Source of the DNA: Paenibacillus selenitireducens
Lineage (GTDB): Bacteria > Bacillota > Bacilli > Paenibacillales > Paenibacillaceae
Length of the DNA: 64,000 bases
Reading direction: 5' to 3'
NCBI RefSeq assembly: GCF_002021565.1
Contig: NZ_MSZX01000002.1
Span: forward strand, 124,027-188,026
Shown: positions 52,421 through 61,363 of the stretch, piece after piece
How the letters are laid out: every line of letters starts with the position of its first letter
How positions within the stretch are numbered: position 1 is the first letter of the stretch
Position numbers and translations under genes: made by a program
Notes under the pieces: generated by a model
What the model was told of the DNA's origin: nothing
Database searches by the model: none
What the model saw: the letters and a program-made list of their open reading frames with translations, nothing else

Positions 52421-52468
52421 CTCGTTGCAGGACTCGTTGCAGGATCGCGTAAGGAAGGAGGAATTGCA

Positions 52469-53329
52469 GTGGATGGTGTCATTAATTTGCTGGTGAACGG
52501 ATTAGCAACAGGGATGCTTGTATTTTTGCTTGCCGTTGGATTGACCTTGATTTTCGGCTTAATGAGCGTGTTGAATTTCGGGCATGGCGGATTGTTCGCT
52601 TGGGGAGCTTACGGCGGGGTCTGGCTCTATGGAGTCACGGGCTCTTTTGTAGCGGCGCTGATCGGCGCGGTTGTCATCGGAATGGCATTGGGTTGGATGA
52701 TGGAGCGTTGGGTGATTCGTCCGGTTTACGGCAATCATGTGCAGCAAATTCTTGTTACGCTGGGTGTTATGCTCGTGTTGAGTGAGATGTTGAAGGTCGT
52801 ATGGAGTCCAAACCCCTTAAAGGCCGATGTCCCTCCGCTCTTAAGCGGCAGCTGGGAAATAGGCAGCGTGATTTTGATTAAATATCGGTTGTTTGTCATT
52901 GTGATTGGTTTGCTGGTTTTCTTAGCCGTCCAATTGGTGTTGAAAAAGACGAAAATCGGACTCATTGTGCGTGCGGGCGTCATGAATAAAGAGATGGTGC
53001 AGGCATTGGGTATTCATATTCGAACCATTTTTACGCTGGTGTTTATGGTAGGCGCGGGGTTAGCTGCTTTAGGAGGCGCTTTGCTTGCACCCTATTCGGG
53101 CGTGATCTTTTCTGAAATGGGGATGCAGTTCGCGATCCTAGCTTTTATTGTCGTTGTCATCGGAGGAATGGGCAGCATTCAAGGCTCCATGCTCGCAGCA
53201 ATACTCGTCGGTCTATCGGGATCGTTCCTCGCTTATTATCTTCCGGAGCTGTCGCTTGCAGGGAACATGTTATTAATGGTCATTGTGCTATTGATTAAAC
53301 CATCGGGACTATTCGGGGCGAAAGGGTGA
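52469..53329 (+). CDS. Liv-type ABC permease (LivH-like)
   Basis: The 286-residue membrane protein starts at GTG 52469 (AAGGAAGGAGG upstream). Eight to nine helices; LIFGLMSVLNFGHGGLFAWG near residues 28-47 is the LivH family hallmark, and IGGMGSIQGSMLAAILVG lies in the late loop. With the LivM-like gene (6 bp gap) it builds the translocation channel. No other motif decides the substrate. Confidence 0.92.
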   Translation: MDGVINLLVNGLATGMLVFLLAVGLTLIFGLMSVLNFGHGGLFAWGAYGGVWLYGVTGSFVAALIGAVVIGMALGWMMERWVIRPVYGNHVQQILVTLGVMLVLSEMLKVVWSPNPLKADVPPLLSGSWEIGSVILIKYRLFVIVIGLLVFLAVQLVLKKTKIGLIVRAGVMNKEMVQALGIHIRTIFTLVFMVGAGLAALGGALLAPYSGVIFSEMGMQFAILAFIVVVIGGMGSIQGSMLAAILVGLSGSFLAYYLPELSLAGNMLLMVIVLLIKPSGLFGAKG

Positions 53330-53335
53330 GAGACA

Positions 53336-54379
53336 TTGCTGCTTCATAAAATGGGTCGAAATCCCGTTCAACTCGGAGGGGCTCTCGTACTTATGGTGCT
53401 CATCGGGTTACCGTTTGTTACAGACTCGCGTAGTTTCTTGATGATGCTGACTCAAATTTTTATTTTTGCAGTCTTTGCGATGAGCTATGATATTTTGCTG
53501 GGATATACGGGAATTGTGTCGTTCGGTCATTGTATGTTTTTTGGCGTTGGAGCTTATTCGGTCGGGGTCATGATGAATGAAAAAGGGGCCGCCATTGGAT
53601 CGTTACTGCTAGCCATTCTGATTGGCATGGTCTTATCCGCGCTTCTCAGTTATATCGTTGGCATGCTGTCTCTTCGATTAAAAAGTCATTTTTATGCCAT
53701 GCTCACCTTGGCATTCTCAGGACTGCTGCTTGTATTAGCGGAAAAATGGCGCAGCGTTACCCATGGAAATGACGGTTTTACGTTTCAAGTGCCTGAGCTG
53801 ATCAAGGATCGAACGGTATTGTATTTTATTGCACTTGTCATCATGGTGCTGGTGTATCTGGGGCTGCGAAGATTTATTCATACGCCTGTGGGACGTGTAT
53901 TGCAGGCGGTGCGAGAAAATGAGCAGCGGACAGAATCGCTTGGATTTGAAATCGTGCATTACAAAGTACTGGCAAGCATCGTAGCTGGGATCACAGCAAG
54001 CTTGAGCGGATCGCTGTATGTACTCACCTTGCGATTTGTAAATACGACGGTTTTCAGTATGGATATGACATTGAATGCGTTATTAATGACGATTATCGGC
54101 GGGGTAGGCACGCTCATTGGTGCCATCATCGGCGCATCGATTATTGAGTTTGCCCATCACTGGTTAACGGAGCTCGCGAAATTTCATCCGATCTTTGAAC
54201 GGTGGATCATCTTCTTCGGATTACTCTATATCCTTGTTGTGCTGCTGTTCCCGGCTGGAATTGTCGGTACGTTGAGAAGCAAATGGCATAAATATCGGAA
54301 AGCCAGGCCTCAAGATACAGACCCATCCGGAGTCTCAACCGAATCCGAATCCCAAGGGAAGAAGGTGAATGTGTCATGA
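53336..54379 (+). CDS. Liv-type ABC permease (LivM-like)
   Basis: The 347-residue membrane protein starts at TTG 53336 (AAAGGGTGAG upstream). LivM hallmark YDILLGYTGIVSFGHCMFFG and the later IGGVGTLIGAIIGASIIE. The C-terminal 30 residues are hydrophilic and rich in Ser, Glu and Gln. The stop overlaps the start of the small downstream ORF by ATGA. It completes the five-gene importer. Confidence 0.92.
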   Translation: MLLHKMGRNPVQLGGALVLMVLIGLPFVTDSRSFLMMLTQIFIFAVFAMSYDILLGYTGIVSFGHCMFFGVGAYSVGVMMNEKGAAIGSLLLAILIGMVLSALLSYIVGMLSLRLKSHFYAMLTLAFSGLLLVLAEKWRSVTHGNDGFTFQVPELIKDRTVLYFIALVIMVLVYLGLRRFIHTPVGRVLQAVRENEQRTESLGFEIVHYKVLASIVAGITASLSGSLYVLTLRFVNTTVFSMDMTLNALLMTIIGGVGTLIGAIIGASIIEFAHHWLTELAKFHPIFERWIIFFGLLYILVVLLFPAGIVGTLRSKWHKYRKARPQDTDPSGVSTESESQGKKVNVS

Positions 54380-54582
54380 GTGAATCGCCATCGACAGTAT
54401 CTTCATTTGTAGTGCGATGCAGCTCCGTCCAAACGCCTCAAGCGGATGAGACGATGTGGCGTGTTCGCGTGACACATGTGCAGAGTCAGGAAGAATGGAC
54501 TGTGATGTCACTATCGGAAGCGATGGCAACGATTGAAAAGGTATTGGAGAGGGGGAAGCAGGTTGACGGAGCAGGAGGATAA
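54376..54582 (+). CDS. Small unknown protein between importer and KAS III-like genes
   Basis: This 68-residue soluble protein, rich in Ser, Glu and Val, contains VRVTHVQSQEEWTVMSLSEA and a helical tail ending in a charged segment. It starts in an ATGA overlap with the LivM-like gene behind AAGGTG and overlaps the next gene by 20 bp, so its expression is tightly coupled. No family recognised. It may be a coupling ORF or a small partner protein of the enzymes. Confidence 0.6.
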   Translation: MSESPSTVSSFVVRCSSVQTPQADETMWRVRVTHVQSQEEWTVMSLSEAMATIEKVLERGKQVDGAGG

Positions 54583-55600
54583 GCACCTTGCCGTAGGAAT
54601 TCGCAGTACTGCGATGTATCTCCCTGAACAACGAATCACGAGCGCAGAAATTAGCGCATTATCGGGTGTGCCTCAATCGGTGGTCGAGACAAAGCTTGGC
54701 ATTATGCAGAAGCCCATTCCAGGCCTAGAAGACCATCCTTGTGAAATGGGGATTCGAGCAGCGAAATTAGCGATCGAACGAGCGGGAATCGACCCGATGG
54801 ATATCGATGTCGTGATTTATATTGGCGAGGAATATAAAGAATATCCCGTTTGGACCGCGGCATTAAAGCTTCAGGAAGAAATCGGAGCCCGTAATGCTTG
54901 GGGATTTGATGCGGCGCTTCGGTGCGGCACCACGATCATGGCATTGAAGCTGGCGAAGCATCTGATGCAAGGAGATGATCGTATACGTCATGTTCTGCTG
55001 GCAGGGGGCTACCGCAATGGGGATTTAATCGACTATCGCAACCCGCGCACGCGGTTTATGTTTAATCTAGGTGCTGGCGGCGGCGCGATTCTGCTGCAGA
55101 AGGGTGCTGGGATGAACGTTGTATTGGAGACATCACTGAAGACGGATGGTGCTTTCTCAGAAGATGTAATTGTCAGTGCAGGTGGCACCAAGCAGCCTGT
55201 GACGATGGAGATTCTTGCAGCGGGCGGGCCTTATTTTGATGTACCGGATCCGGAAGGGATGAAGCGACGGCTGGAGGAGAAATCGATGGCGAATTTCCTC
55301 GAAGTGGTCCGAACTTCCGTGAGAGACAGTGGGTACCGCGTCGAAGACATTGATTTTATCGGGATTCTTCACATGAAGAAATCGGCGCATGATTATGTTT
55401 TGGAACAGTTGGGGTTGACCTCGGAGCAGACCGTATACCTGGATCATTACGGACATATCGGCCAATTTGACCCGATCCTTTGTCTGGAATTAGGTATCGC
55501 CGAAGGGAAGATTCGTCCCGGCAGCGTGGTTGTCTTAGTATCTGCAGGGATTGGTTATGCGTGGGGAGCTGTCACCATCAAATGGGGGGATAAAGCATGA
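54563..55600 (+). CDS. KAS III-like thiolase-fold enzyme with altered active site
   Basis: The 345-residue protein starts at TTG 54563 behind GAGAGGGGG. Thiolase fold of the FabH group (VGIRSTAMYLPEQRITSAEI, GIRAAKLAIERAGIDPMDID). Nucleophile Cys in DAALRCGTTIMALK (about residue 115). At the later positions the family His is in GILHMKKSAHDYV, and where FabH has Asn (NxGNTS) this protein reads DHYGHIGQFDP. The enzyme class is clear; the reaction (condensation, thioester cleavage or transfer) is not. It overlaps the hydrolase gene (ATGA). Confidence 0.82.
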   Translation: MTEQEDKHLAVGIRSTAMYLPEQRITSAEISALSGVPQSVVETKLGIMQKPIPGLEDHPCEMGIRAAKLAIERAGIDPMDIDVVIYIGEEYKEYPVWTAALKLQEEIGARNAWGFDAALRCGTTIMALKLAKHLMQGDDRIRHVLLAGGYRNGDLIDYRNPRTRFMFNLGAGGGAILLQKGAGMNVVLETSLKTDGAFSEDVIVSAGGTKQPVTMEILAAGGPYFDVPDPEGMKRRLEEKSMANFLEVVRTSVRDSGYRVEDIDFIGILHMKKSAHDYVLEQLGLTSEQTVYLDHYGHIGQFDPILCLELGIAEGKIRPGSVVVLVSAGIGYAWGAVTIKWGDKA

Positions 55601-56481
55601 ATATAACGTTACAAACGGTTGATCTGCCGAATGGAGAAACACTTGGTTACCGTGTGCGTGAGGGAGGGGATGAAGTATTACTCCTTGTACACGGGAATAT
55701 GAACTCATCGCAGCATTGGGACCTTGTCATGGAACATATAGATGCTAAGTTTACCGTCATCGCCATAGATATGCGAGGTTTTGGAGTATCCACCTATCAA
55801 ACACCCATTACATCTTTGCAGGATTTCACGGCGGATTTAAAGATGTTCATTGACGCCATTGGACTCGAGCGTTTCGCGCTGATGGGCTGGTCGACCGGGG
55901 GCGGTGTTATTATGCAGTTTGCTGCGGATTATCCTGAACAAGTGAGCAAGCTGATCTTGCTGGCTTCCATGTCGACGCGCGGGTATCCATTTTTTGCAGA
56001 GCATGCTGACGGATCCATCGACGTGTCGAGACGTGTAACGACATATGAGGATATCTGTTCATTGCAATACAACCGAGTGAAGGTGGAAGCGAATCGGAAC
56101 CGGGACCGGGAATTTAACCGGATGCTGTACAATGCGGTGATCTATGATCGCCATCAACCTTCTCCTGAGCGTTACGAAGCCTATTTAGATGATATGTTGA
56201 CCCAGAGGAATTTGATGGATGTTTATCATGCATTGAATCGATTCAATATTAGTCATACCGACCATGAAGCAGGATGCGGGACAGGAGCGGCTGCTCGTAT
56301 CCAGGCACCGATGCTTGTTCTGTGGGGAGAACACGATAAAGTCATTACCGAGTCGATGATGCGAGAGTTGATCGGGGACTTAGGGGATCGCGCCAGACTA
56401 TGTATTCTAGAAAATTGCGGACATTCGCCTCTGGTGGATGATTTGCCTCAATTGTTGAAGCATATGGAAGACTTTCTGTAG
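55597..56481 (+). CDS. Alpha/beta hydrolase
   Basis: The 294-residue alpha/beta hydrolase has the oxyanion loop HGNMNSSQHWD, nucleophile elbow GWSTGGGVIMQFA, acid in LWGEHDKVI and His in NCGHSPLVDD. No signal peptide. Members cleave esters, lactones or C-C bonds of diketones. It overlaps the KAS III-like gene (ATGA) and precedes the SDR, so it likely acts on the same pathway intermediate. A thioesterase role is also possible. Confidence 0.87.
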   Translation: MNITLQTVDLPNGETLGYRVREGGDEVLLLVHGNMNSSQHWDLVMEHIDAKFTVIAIDMRGFGVSTYQTPITSLQDFTADLKMFIDAIGLERFALMGWSTGGGVIMQFAADYPEQVSKLILLASMSTRGYPFFAEHADGSIDVSRRVTTYEDICSLQYNRVKVEANRNRDREFNRMLYNAVIYDRHQPSPERYEAYLDDMLTQRNLMDVYHALNRFNISHTDHEAGCGTGAAARIQAPMLVLWGEHDKVITESMMRELIGDLGDRARLCILENCGHSPLVDDLPQLLKHMEDFL

Positions 56482-56510
56482 AAATAAAGGCACGAATAGG
56501 AGGTTCGGAT

Positions 56511-57254
56511 ATGAGACTAGCGGGGAAAACGGCGATTATTACGGGCGGTGCAAGTGGGATTGGCTACGCGGCCGTGAAGCGATTTCTATCAGAAGGGGCG
56601 AAGGTTGTGATTGCTGATTATAATGAAGCAGCTGGCAGCCAGGCTTTGCAGCAGTTAGAGGTAGACGATGAGGAGCGGGTTCTCTTTATTCAAGTGGATG
56701 TATCGAATCCCGAGAGTGTCGAACGAATGATTGAAGCGGTGGTATCGACATTTGGGGGAATTGATATTCTTATCAATAACGCAGGAATTACGCAAGACGC
56801 CATGCTGACCAAAATGTCCATAGATCAGTGGAAAAGTGTGATCGGTGTGAACTTGAACGGAGTGTTTTATTGTACCCGCTTTGCGGCGCCGTATATGGTG
56901 CAACAAGGCAAAGGGAAAATTATTAATACATCGTCGATCGTTGGCGTCCAGGGCAATATCGGTCAGACGAATTACGCGGCAACCAAAGCAGGCGTGATTG
57001 GGATGACAAAGACATGGGCGCGGGAGCTAGGCTTCAAGGGAATATGCGTCAACGCAGTCGCTCCGGGGTATATTCATACGAGTATGGTCGACAAAGTACC
57101 GGAAAAAGTGCTTGAGAAGATGGTGGAGAAAGTTCCGCTTCGCAGACTTGGAACACCGGAGGAGATCGCGAATGCCTACCTGTTCCTTGCTTCTGACGAA
57201 TCCGATTATATCAATGGAGCAACGATCGAAATTAACGGAGGGTTGTCGATCTAA
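56511..57254 (+). CDS. SDR family 3-oxoacyl-(ACP/CoA) reductase-like enzyme
   Basis: The 247-residue FabG/PhaB-type SDR starts behind AGGAGG. Cofactor [26 protein letters not shown]; catalytic [24 protein letters not shown]-terminal [11 protein letters not shown]. It interconverts 3-hydroxyacyl and 3-oxoacyl thioesters with NAD(P)H. The presence of thiolase, CoA ligase and CoA-transferase genes suggests a CoA-bound substrate. It overlaps the CoA-transferase gene by 1 bp. Confidence 0.9.
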   Translation: MRLAGKTAIITGGASGIGYAAVKRFLSEGAKVVIADYNEAAGSQALQQLEVDDEERVLFIQVDVSNPESVERMIEAVVSTFGGIDILINNAGITQDAMLTKMSIDQWKSVIGVNLNGVFYCTRFAAPYMVQQGKGKIINTSSIVGVQGNIGQTNYAATKAGVIGMTKTWARELGFKGICVNAVAPGYIHTSMVDKVPEKVLEKMVEKVPLRRLGTPEEIANAYLFLASDESDYINGATIEINGGLSI

Positions 57255-58786
57255 TGTACGGACAAAAAGTGCGTATCATGAATCCTGATGAGGCTGTTCG
57301 ACTCATTAGACATGGAGATACGATTGCAGTCGGCGGTTTTGTCGGTTGTGCACATCCTGAATCGTTAACCGCCGCCTTGGAGCGGCGTTTTTTGCATGAA
57401 GCAAGTCCTAAGGAGTTAACTCTAATCTATGCTGCGGGGCAAGGGGACGGAGCTTCAAGGGGATTAAATCATTTGGCGCATGCATCTATGGTAAAACGTG
57501 TCATTGGCGGCCATTGGGGCCTTGCACCTCGATTAGGTCAGCTTGCGGTTGATAACCGGATTGATGCCTATAATTTCCCGCAGGGGACCATCGTGCATAT
57601 GTATCGTGATATCGCGGCGGGACGATCGGGTACGTTGACCCATGTTGGTCTGCATACGTTCGTTGATCCGCGTTATGAAGGGGGGCGTATGAATCAGCGT
57701 ACGACGGAAGAACTCGTTGAAGTGGTGACTTTGGGAGATCGCGAATGGCTCTATTACAAGTCATTTCCCTTGCATATCGGACTGATTCGAGGGACTTCGG
57801 CAGACGGTTATGGAAATATATCAATGGAGCGTGAAGCGGTTACGCTTGAAATGCTGGCCATTGCACAAGCGGTTCACAATTCCGGAGGTCAAGTGATTGT
57901 ACAGGTGGAGCGGATTGTAGATGCAGGTGTTTTGCATCCGAAGCAAGTCGTAATCCCGGGAATTCTCGTTGATGCCGTTGTCGTTGCAGAACCTGAACAT
58001 CATGGGATGACCTTCGCGGAAGCCTACAATGCAGCGTATGCCGGTGACATTCGTGACGATGAAGTCATAAGCACGCCGTTAGCCCTGGATGAGCGCAAAG
58101 TAATTGCGAGGCGCGCCTTGCAAGAAATCATGCCGGGTCACATTGTGAACCTTGGGATCGGCTTGCCTGAAGGTGTCGGGTTTGCAGCGATGGAGCAAGG
58201 ACGTGATGATTTCACCCTGTTGCTCGAATCCGGTATCATCGGCGGGATTCCAGCCCGCGGCTTAAGCTTTGGCGCTTCCGCGAATGCGTTCGCCGTCATC
58301 GACCAGCCGGCGCAATTTGATTTTATGGATGGCGGGGGGATCGATATCGCTTGTCTAGGCATGGCGGAGGCAGATGGTCAAGGCAATGTGAATGTCAGTA
58401 AATATGGCGGTAAAATCACGGGATGCGGGGGCTTCATTAATATCAGTCAGCATGCGAAGAAAATTGTGTTCTGCTCTACGTTTACCGCAGGAGGTCTCCA
58501 AGTATCCATGGAAGACGGTCAGCTCCACATCCTTCAGGAGGGCAAGGTCCGCAAGTTTGTAAGCCGTGTAGAGCAGCTGACCTTCCATGCAGCTTATGCT
58601 GAGAAGCGGGGGATCGAGGTCATTTATGTCACGGAAAGGGCGGTATTCCGTCTCTTGGATGGAGAGCTGGAATTGGTGGAGATCGCGCCGGGCATACGCT
58701 TGCAGGAAGACGTATTACAATGGATGGACATCATGCCGCGCATTTCGGAATCGCTTCGATGTATGGATCAGATGTTATTTGAGTAA
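57254..58786 (+). CDS. Family I CoA-transferase (propionate/acetate or 3-ketoacid type, YdiF-like)
   Basis: The 510-residue protein has both CoA-transferase halves fused (first about 1-280, second about 281-510). The catalytic Glu is in [14 protein letters not shown] (about residue 328), with [17 protein letters not shown] following. It moves CoA between a carboxylic acid and an acyl-CoA, saving ATP. It starts 1 bp inside the SDR gene and closes the operon before the hairpin at 58809. Confidence 0.9.
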   Translation: MYGQKVRIMNPDEAVRLIRHGDTIAVGGFVGCAHPESLTAALERRFLHEASPKELTLIYAAGQGDGASRGLNHLAHASMVKRVIGGHWGLAPRLGQLAVDNRIDAYNFPQGTIVHMYRDIAAGRSGTLTHVGLHTFVDPRYEGGRMNQRTTEELVEVVTLGDREWLYYKSFPLHIGLIRGTSADGYGNISMEREAVTLEMLAIAQAVHNSGGQVIVQVERIVDAGVLHPKQVVIPGILVDAVVVAEPEHHGMTFAEAYNAAYAGDIRDDEVISTPLALDERKVIARRALQEIMPGHIVNLGIGLPEGVGFAAMEQGRDDFTLLLESGIIGGIPARGLSFGASANAFAVIDQPAQFDFMDGGGIDIACLGMAEADGQGNVNVSKYGGKITGCGGFINISQHAKKIVFCSTFTAGGLQVSMEDGQLHILQEGKVRKFVSRVEQLTFHAAYAEKRGIEVIYVTERAVFRLLDGELELVEIAPGIRLQEDVLQWMDIMPRISESLRCMDQMLFE

Positions 58787-58808
58787 TTTGACTAGAAATA
58801 AGCCTGAC

Positions 58809-58845
58809 GAACCTTCATTTCGGGGCCAACCCGAAGGGAAGGTTC
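58809..58845 (+). terminator. Hairpin closing the CoA-metabolism operon
   Basis: GAACCTTCATTTCGGG / CCCGAAGGGAAGGTTC stem with loop GCCAA; the tail is only weakly T-rich (TATTTGATT). Confidence 0.6.
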
Positions 58846-58926
58846 TATTTGATTAGACAATGAAAATTCTTCATTCGCAACTTGACCGCAGCTTCGTTAT
58901 AATATAAACAGAGGTGAGACATACCA

Positions 58927-59667
58927 ATGGAAACGGTATTGCAGGTCAATCAATTAACGGGCGGTTATAGTACGGGCAAACCCGTGCTGCATGATGTGAA
59001 TTTTGAAGTGAAACCCGGCGAGATGGTCGGACTTATCGGTCTGAACGGAGCGGGCAAAAGTACAACCATGAAACATATATTGGGATTGATGCAGCCGCAT
59101 CGCGGCGAAGTTACATTGCAAGGCAAGACACTGGCCGAAGCACCGGAAATATACCGCAGTTCACTCGCTTTTGTGCCGGAGACGCCGATGCTCTATGAAG
59201 AGTTAACCGTGAAGGAACACCTTGAACTCGCGGCGATGGCTTATGCTGTGGAGAAGAAAGATTATGATGAACGGGTGCAGCAACTCCTTGAATTATTTCA
59301 AATGAATGATAAATATAATACCTTTTCGATGCATTTATCCAAAGGGATGCGTCAAAAGGTGATGATCATGAGCGCATTTCTGGTGCATCCGCCGCTCTAT
59401 ATGATCGACGAGCCTTTCTTGGGGCTTGATCCATTAGGGATTCGTAACTTGCTTGATTTTATGGTGGAATTGAAATCGCGAGGAGCTTCGATCTTGTTAA
59501 GCTCTCATATCTTATCGACCATTGAGAATTATTGCGATCGATTTATTGTACTGCATCAAGGGCATGTCATTGCGCAGGGGACGCTTCAGGAGCTGCGTCA
59601 GCAGTCTCCACGCGGCGAGGAATCGTTGGAGGAAATCTTTTATCAACTCGTTAAGGGCGGGAAATAA
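58927..59667 (+). CDS. ecsA: ABC transporter ATP-binding protein EcsA
   Basis: This 246-residue ATPase has Walker A LIGLNGAGKSTTMKHILG, signature HLSKGMRQKVMIMSAF, Walker B LYMIDEPFLGLDPLG and SSHILSTI. PETPMLYEELTVKEHLEL is typical of EcsA. It is immediately followed by the EcsB-type gene. In B. subtilis EcsAB affects regulated intramembrane proteolysis and peptide export; that function is known from the family and is not read from this sequence. Confidence 0.9.
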   Translation: METVLQVNQLTGGYSTGKPVLHDVNFEVKPGEMVGLIGLNGAGKSTTMKHILGLMQPHRGEVTLQGKTLAEAPEIYRSSLAFVPETPMLYEELTVKEHLELAAMAYAVEKKDYDERVQQLLELFQMNDKYNTFSMHLSKGMRQKVMIMSAFLVHPPLYMIDEPFLGLDPLGIRNLLDFMVELKSRGASILLSSHILSTIENYCDRFIVLHQGHVIAQGTLQELRQQSPRGEESLEEIFYQLVKGGK

Positions 59668-60891
59668 ATGATGGATCTCCAGCAGTTATGGAAACACCGA
59701 AAAGACGCGTTTTGGCAGGAAGTATTCCCCTATTTCCGTTATGTAGGTCAGAGCGGTTTTCTACTATTACTCGGATTTCTTATCATTGGCGGTGCTGCAG
59801 GTTATATCGGATTTCTTGATCGAATTCCCGAGAATTATCCGATTCGCGTCGTAAGTCTCGTGGTTCTGACTCCGTTCGTTATCTATAGCAGCATACGCAC
59901 ATTTCTGAAGTCTGCTGACATCGTCTACTTGCTGCGCGTCGAACCCAGAATGCAGGAATATTTCCGGCGAAGCTTCCGGTACAGTATCGTTCCGCAAGCG
60001 ATTTTTCTCAGTGTAGCCTATTGCATTCTATGGCTTTTATACGTTCGAGCAGATCCAGATCCGAAGTCTTTCTTATTGCTATGGGCTGTGCTTCTTATCC
60101 TAAAAGTCTGCAATAGTTACGGCAGCTGGCAGGAACGCCGTATGAGTATGCCGTTCGCACGATGGGCGTATCGGTTCGTTCGCTTTGCATTGTCGATTTT
60201 ACTGATTGCTGTATGGCTCTGGCAGCCCATGTGGAAAGCCTTCCTGTTCAGCGTCATTCTAATCCTTACATACGGAATCGCGCTGCGCTTCCCGCCGAAG
60301 CATAAAGTGCCTTGGGATACGCTTATTGCTCTGGAGCGTGATCAACGCGGGCGATTTATGATTTTCTTGAATTGGTTCGTCGACGTTCCTTCGATGCCGC
60401 AGAAAGTATACAAAAGAACATGGCTCAATGCATTTAGCAAAAAGATGCCTTGGCAGCAACAATCGGCCTATTTTTATTTGTATACCAAAACCCTTCTTCG
60501 CAGCGATGTCCTAGGGATGGTCATGCGATTGCTCGCCATTGGGATGCTGGTCATGTATTGGTTGCGTGATTCAAGCTGGGCGGCGCTCGTATATGCGTTT
60601 ATCCTATTGGTTCTCGGAACGCAATTAGCGGCCATTCGACGCTTCCATTGGTATTCATTCTGGGCTTCGATTTATCCGATCCCGTTCCGATCCCGGAAGC
60701 AGGCCATCGTAAAGTTAGCTCGTCGAGTTCATCTCATCACAGCCGTTCTCTTGTGGCTTCCTATGGTATTGGGAACTGGAGCATGGAGCATCCGAATCGT
60801 TCTTCTCCTTGGCGGGGTGTTGTTCGCGTACTTGTTCCAATGGATCTGGTCCCGGAAGAAGTGGATGGAGCATGAAGATGATGAGGATTAG
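59668..60891 (+). CDS. ecsB: ABC transporter permease EcsB
   Basis: The 407-residue membrane protein starts 0 bp after the EcsA stop (ATG ATG, AAGGGCGGG upstream). Ten or so helices with the EcsB-typical segments LRVEPRMQEYFRRSFRYSIV and KVYKRTWLNAFSKKMPWQQQ. The ending is acidic (MEHEDDED). It forms the membrane part of the EcsAB transporter. Confidence 0.88.
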   Translation: MMDLQQLWKHRKDAFWQEVFPYFRYVGQSGFLLLLGFLIIGGAAGYIGFLDRIPENYPIRVVSLVVLTPFVIYSSIRTFLKSADIVYLLRVEPRMQEYFRRSFRYSIVPQAIFLSVAYCILWLLYVRADPDPKSFLLLWAVLLILKVCNSYGSWQERRMSMPFARWAYRFVRFALSILLIAVWLWQPMWKAFLFSVILILTYGIALRFPPKHKVPWDTLIALERDQRGRFMIFLNWFVDVPSMPQKVYKRTWLNAFSKKMPWQQQSAYFYLYTKTLLRSDVLGMVMRLLAIGMLVMYWLRDSSWAALVYAFILLVLGTQLAAIRRFHWYSFWASIYPIPFRSRKQAIVKLARRVHLITAVLLWLPMVLGTGAWSIRIVLLLGGVLFAYLFQWIWSRKKWMEHEDDED

Positions 60892-61363
60892 AAGCTAGCA
60901 TGCCAGAAACTTCATTACCTGTGGATTTTGCACGGATGAGTTGATCGAAAATATCGCTTTTTTCTTTGCCGAGAACGGTGGAGGAAAAAGCGATTTTTGT
61001 TATGGCGTGTCGTAATTTTTCGTGGATTTCGCATGAAAAATCTGCCATAATTAACCCCGTAGAGGCTAGTACTATCTCTGCCAAGAAACCTTCCATTCAA
61101 TCATCCTAACCTTCCTTAAAATCACGCGATCATACACGTCATTGCCCAACAACTCAAGAGGATCGCGGATGTAACGAACACATCCTTTATGTTCAATCCA
61201 TTACACTCACATTCAAAAATGACATCTAGGTACAGTATGCTGCAAGAAATGCGATGCATGACATGCGAATTGGCAAGCAGGGAGCCCAGCTCCTTCAGAC
61301 AGCAATGGGTCTAACCCCAAAATCTAAGGCGAATCATGATTCATACAGGGAGGGAATGTCCTT
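60892..61363. other. Intergenic region without a recognised gene
   Basis: It holds one imperfect hairpin, ATCGCTTTTTTC / GGAAAAAGCGAT with TTTTTG behind it (60953-61008), which may be the terminator of ecsAB. No coding frame with a credible ribosome binding site was found. A frame on the minus strand (60761-61096) has no protein-like features. Confidence 0.5.

Noticed and set aside
60761-61096. 111-codon minus-strand frame across the ecsB end
   Set aside because: No ribosome binding site, no recognisable domain, and it overlaps the ecsB 3' end and the hairpin at 60953.
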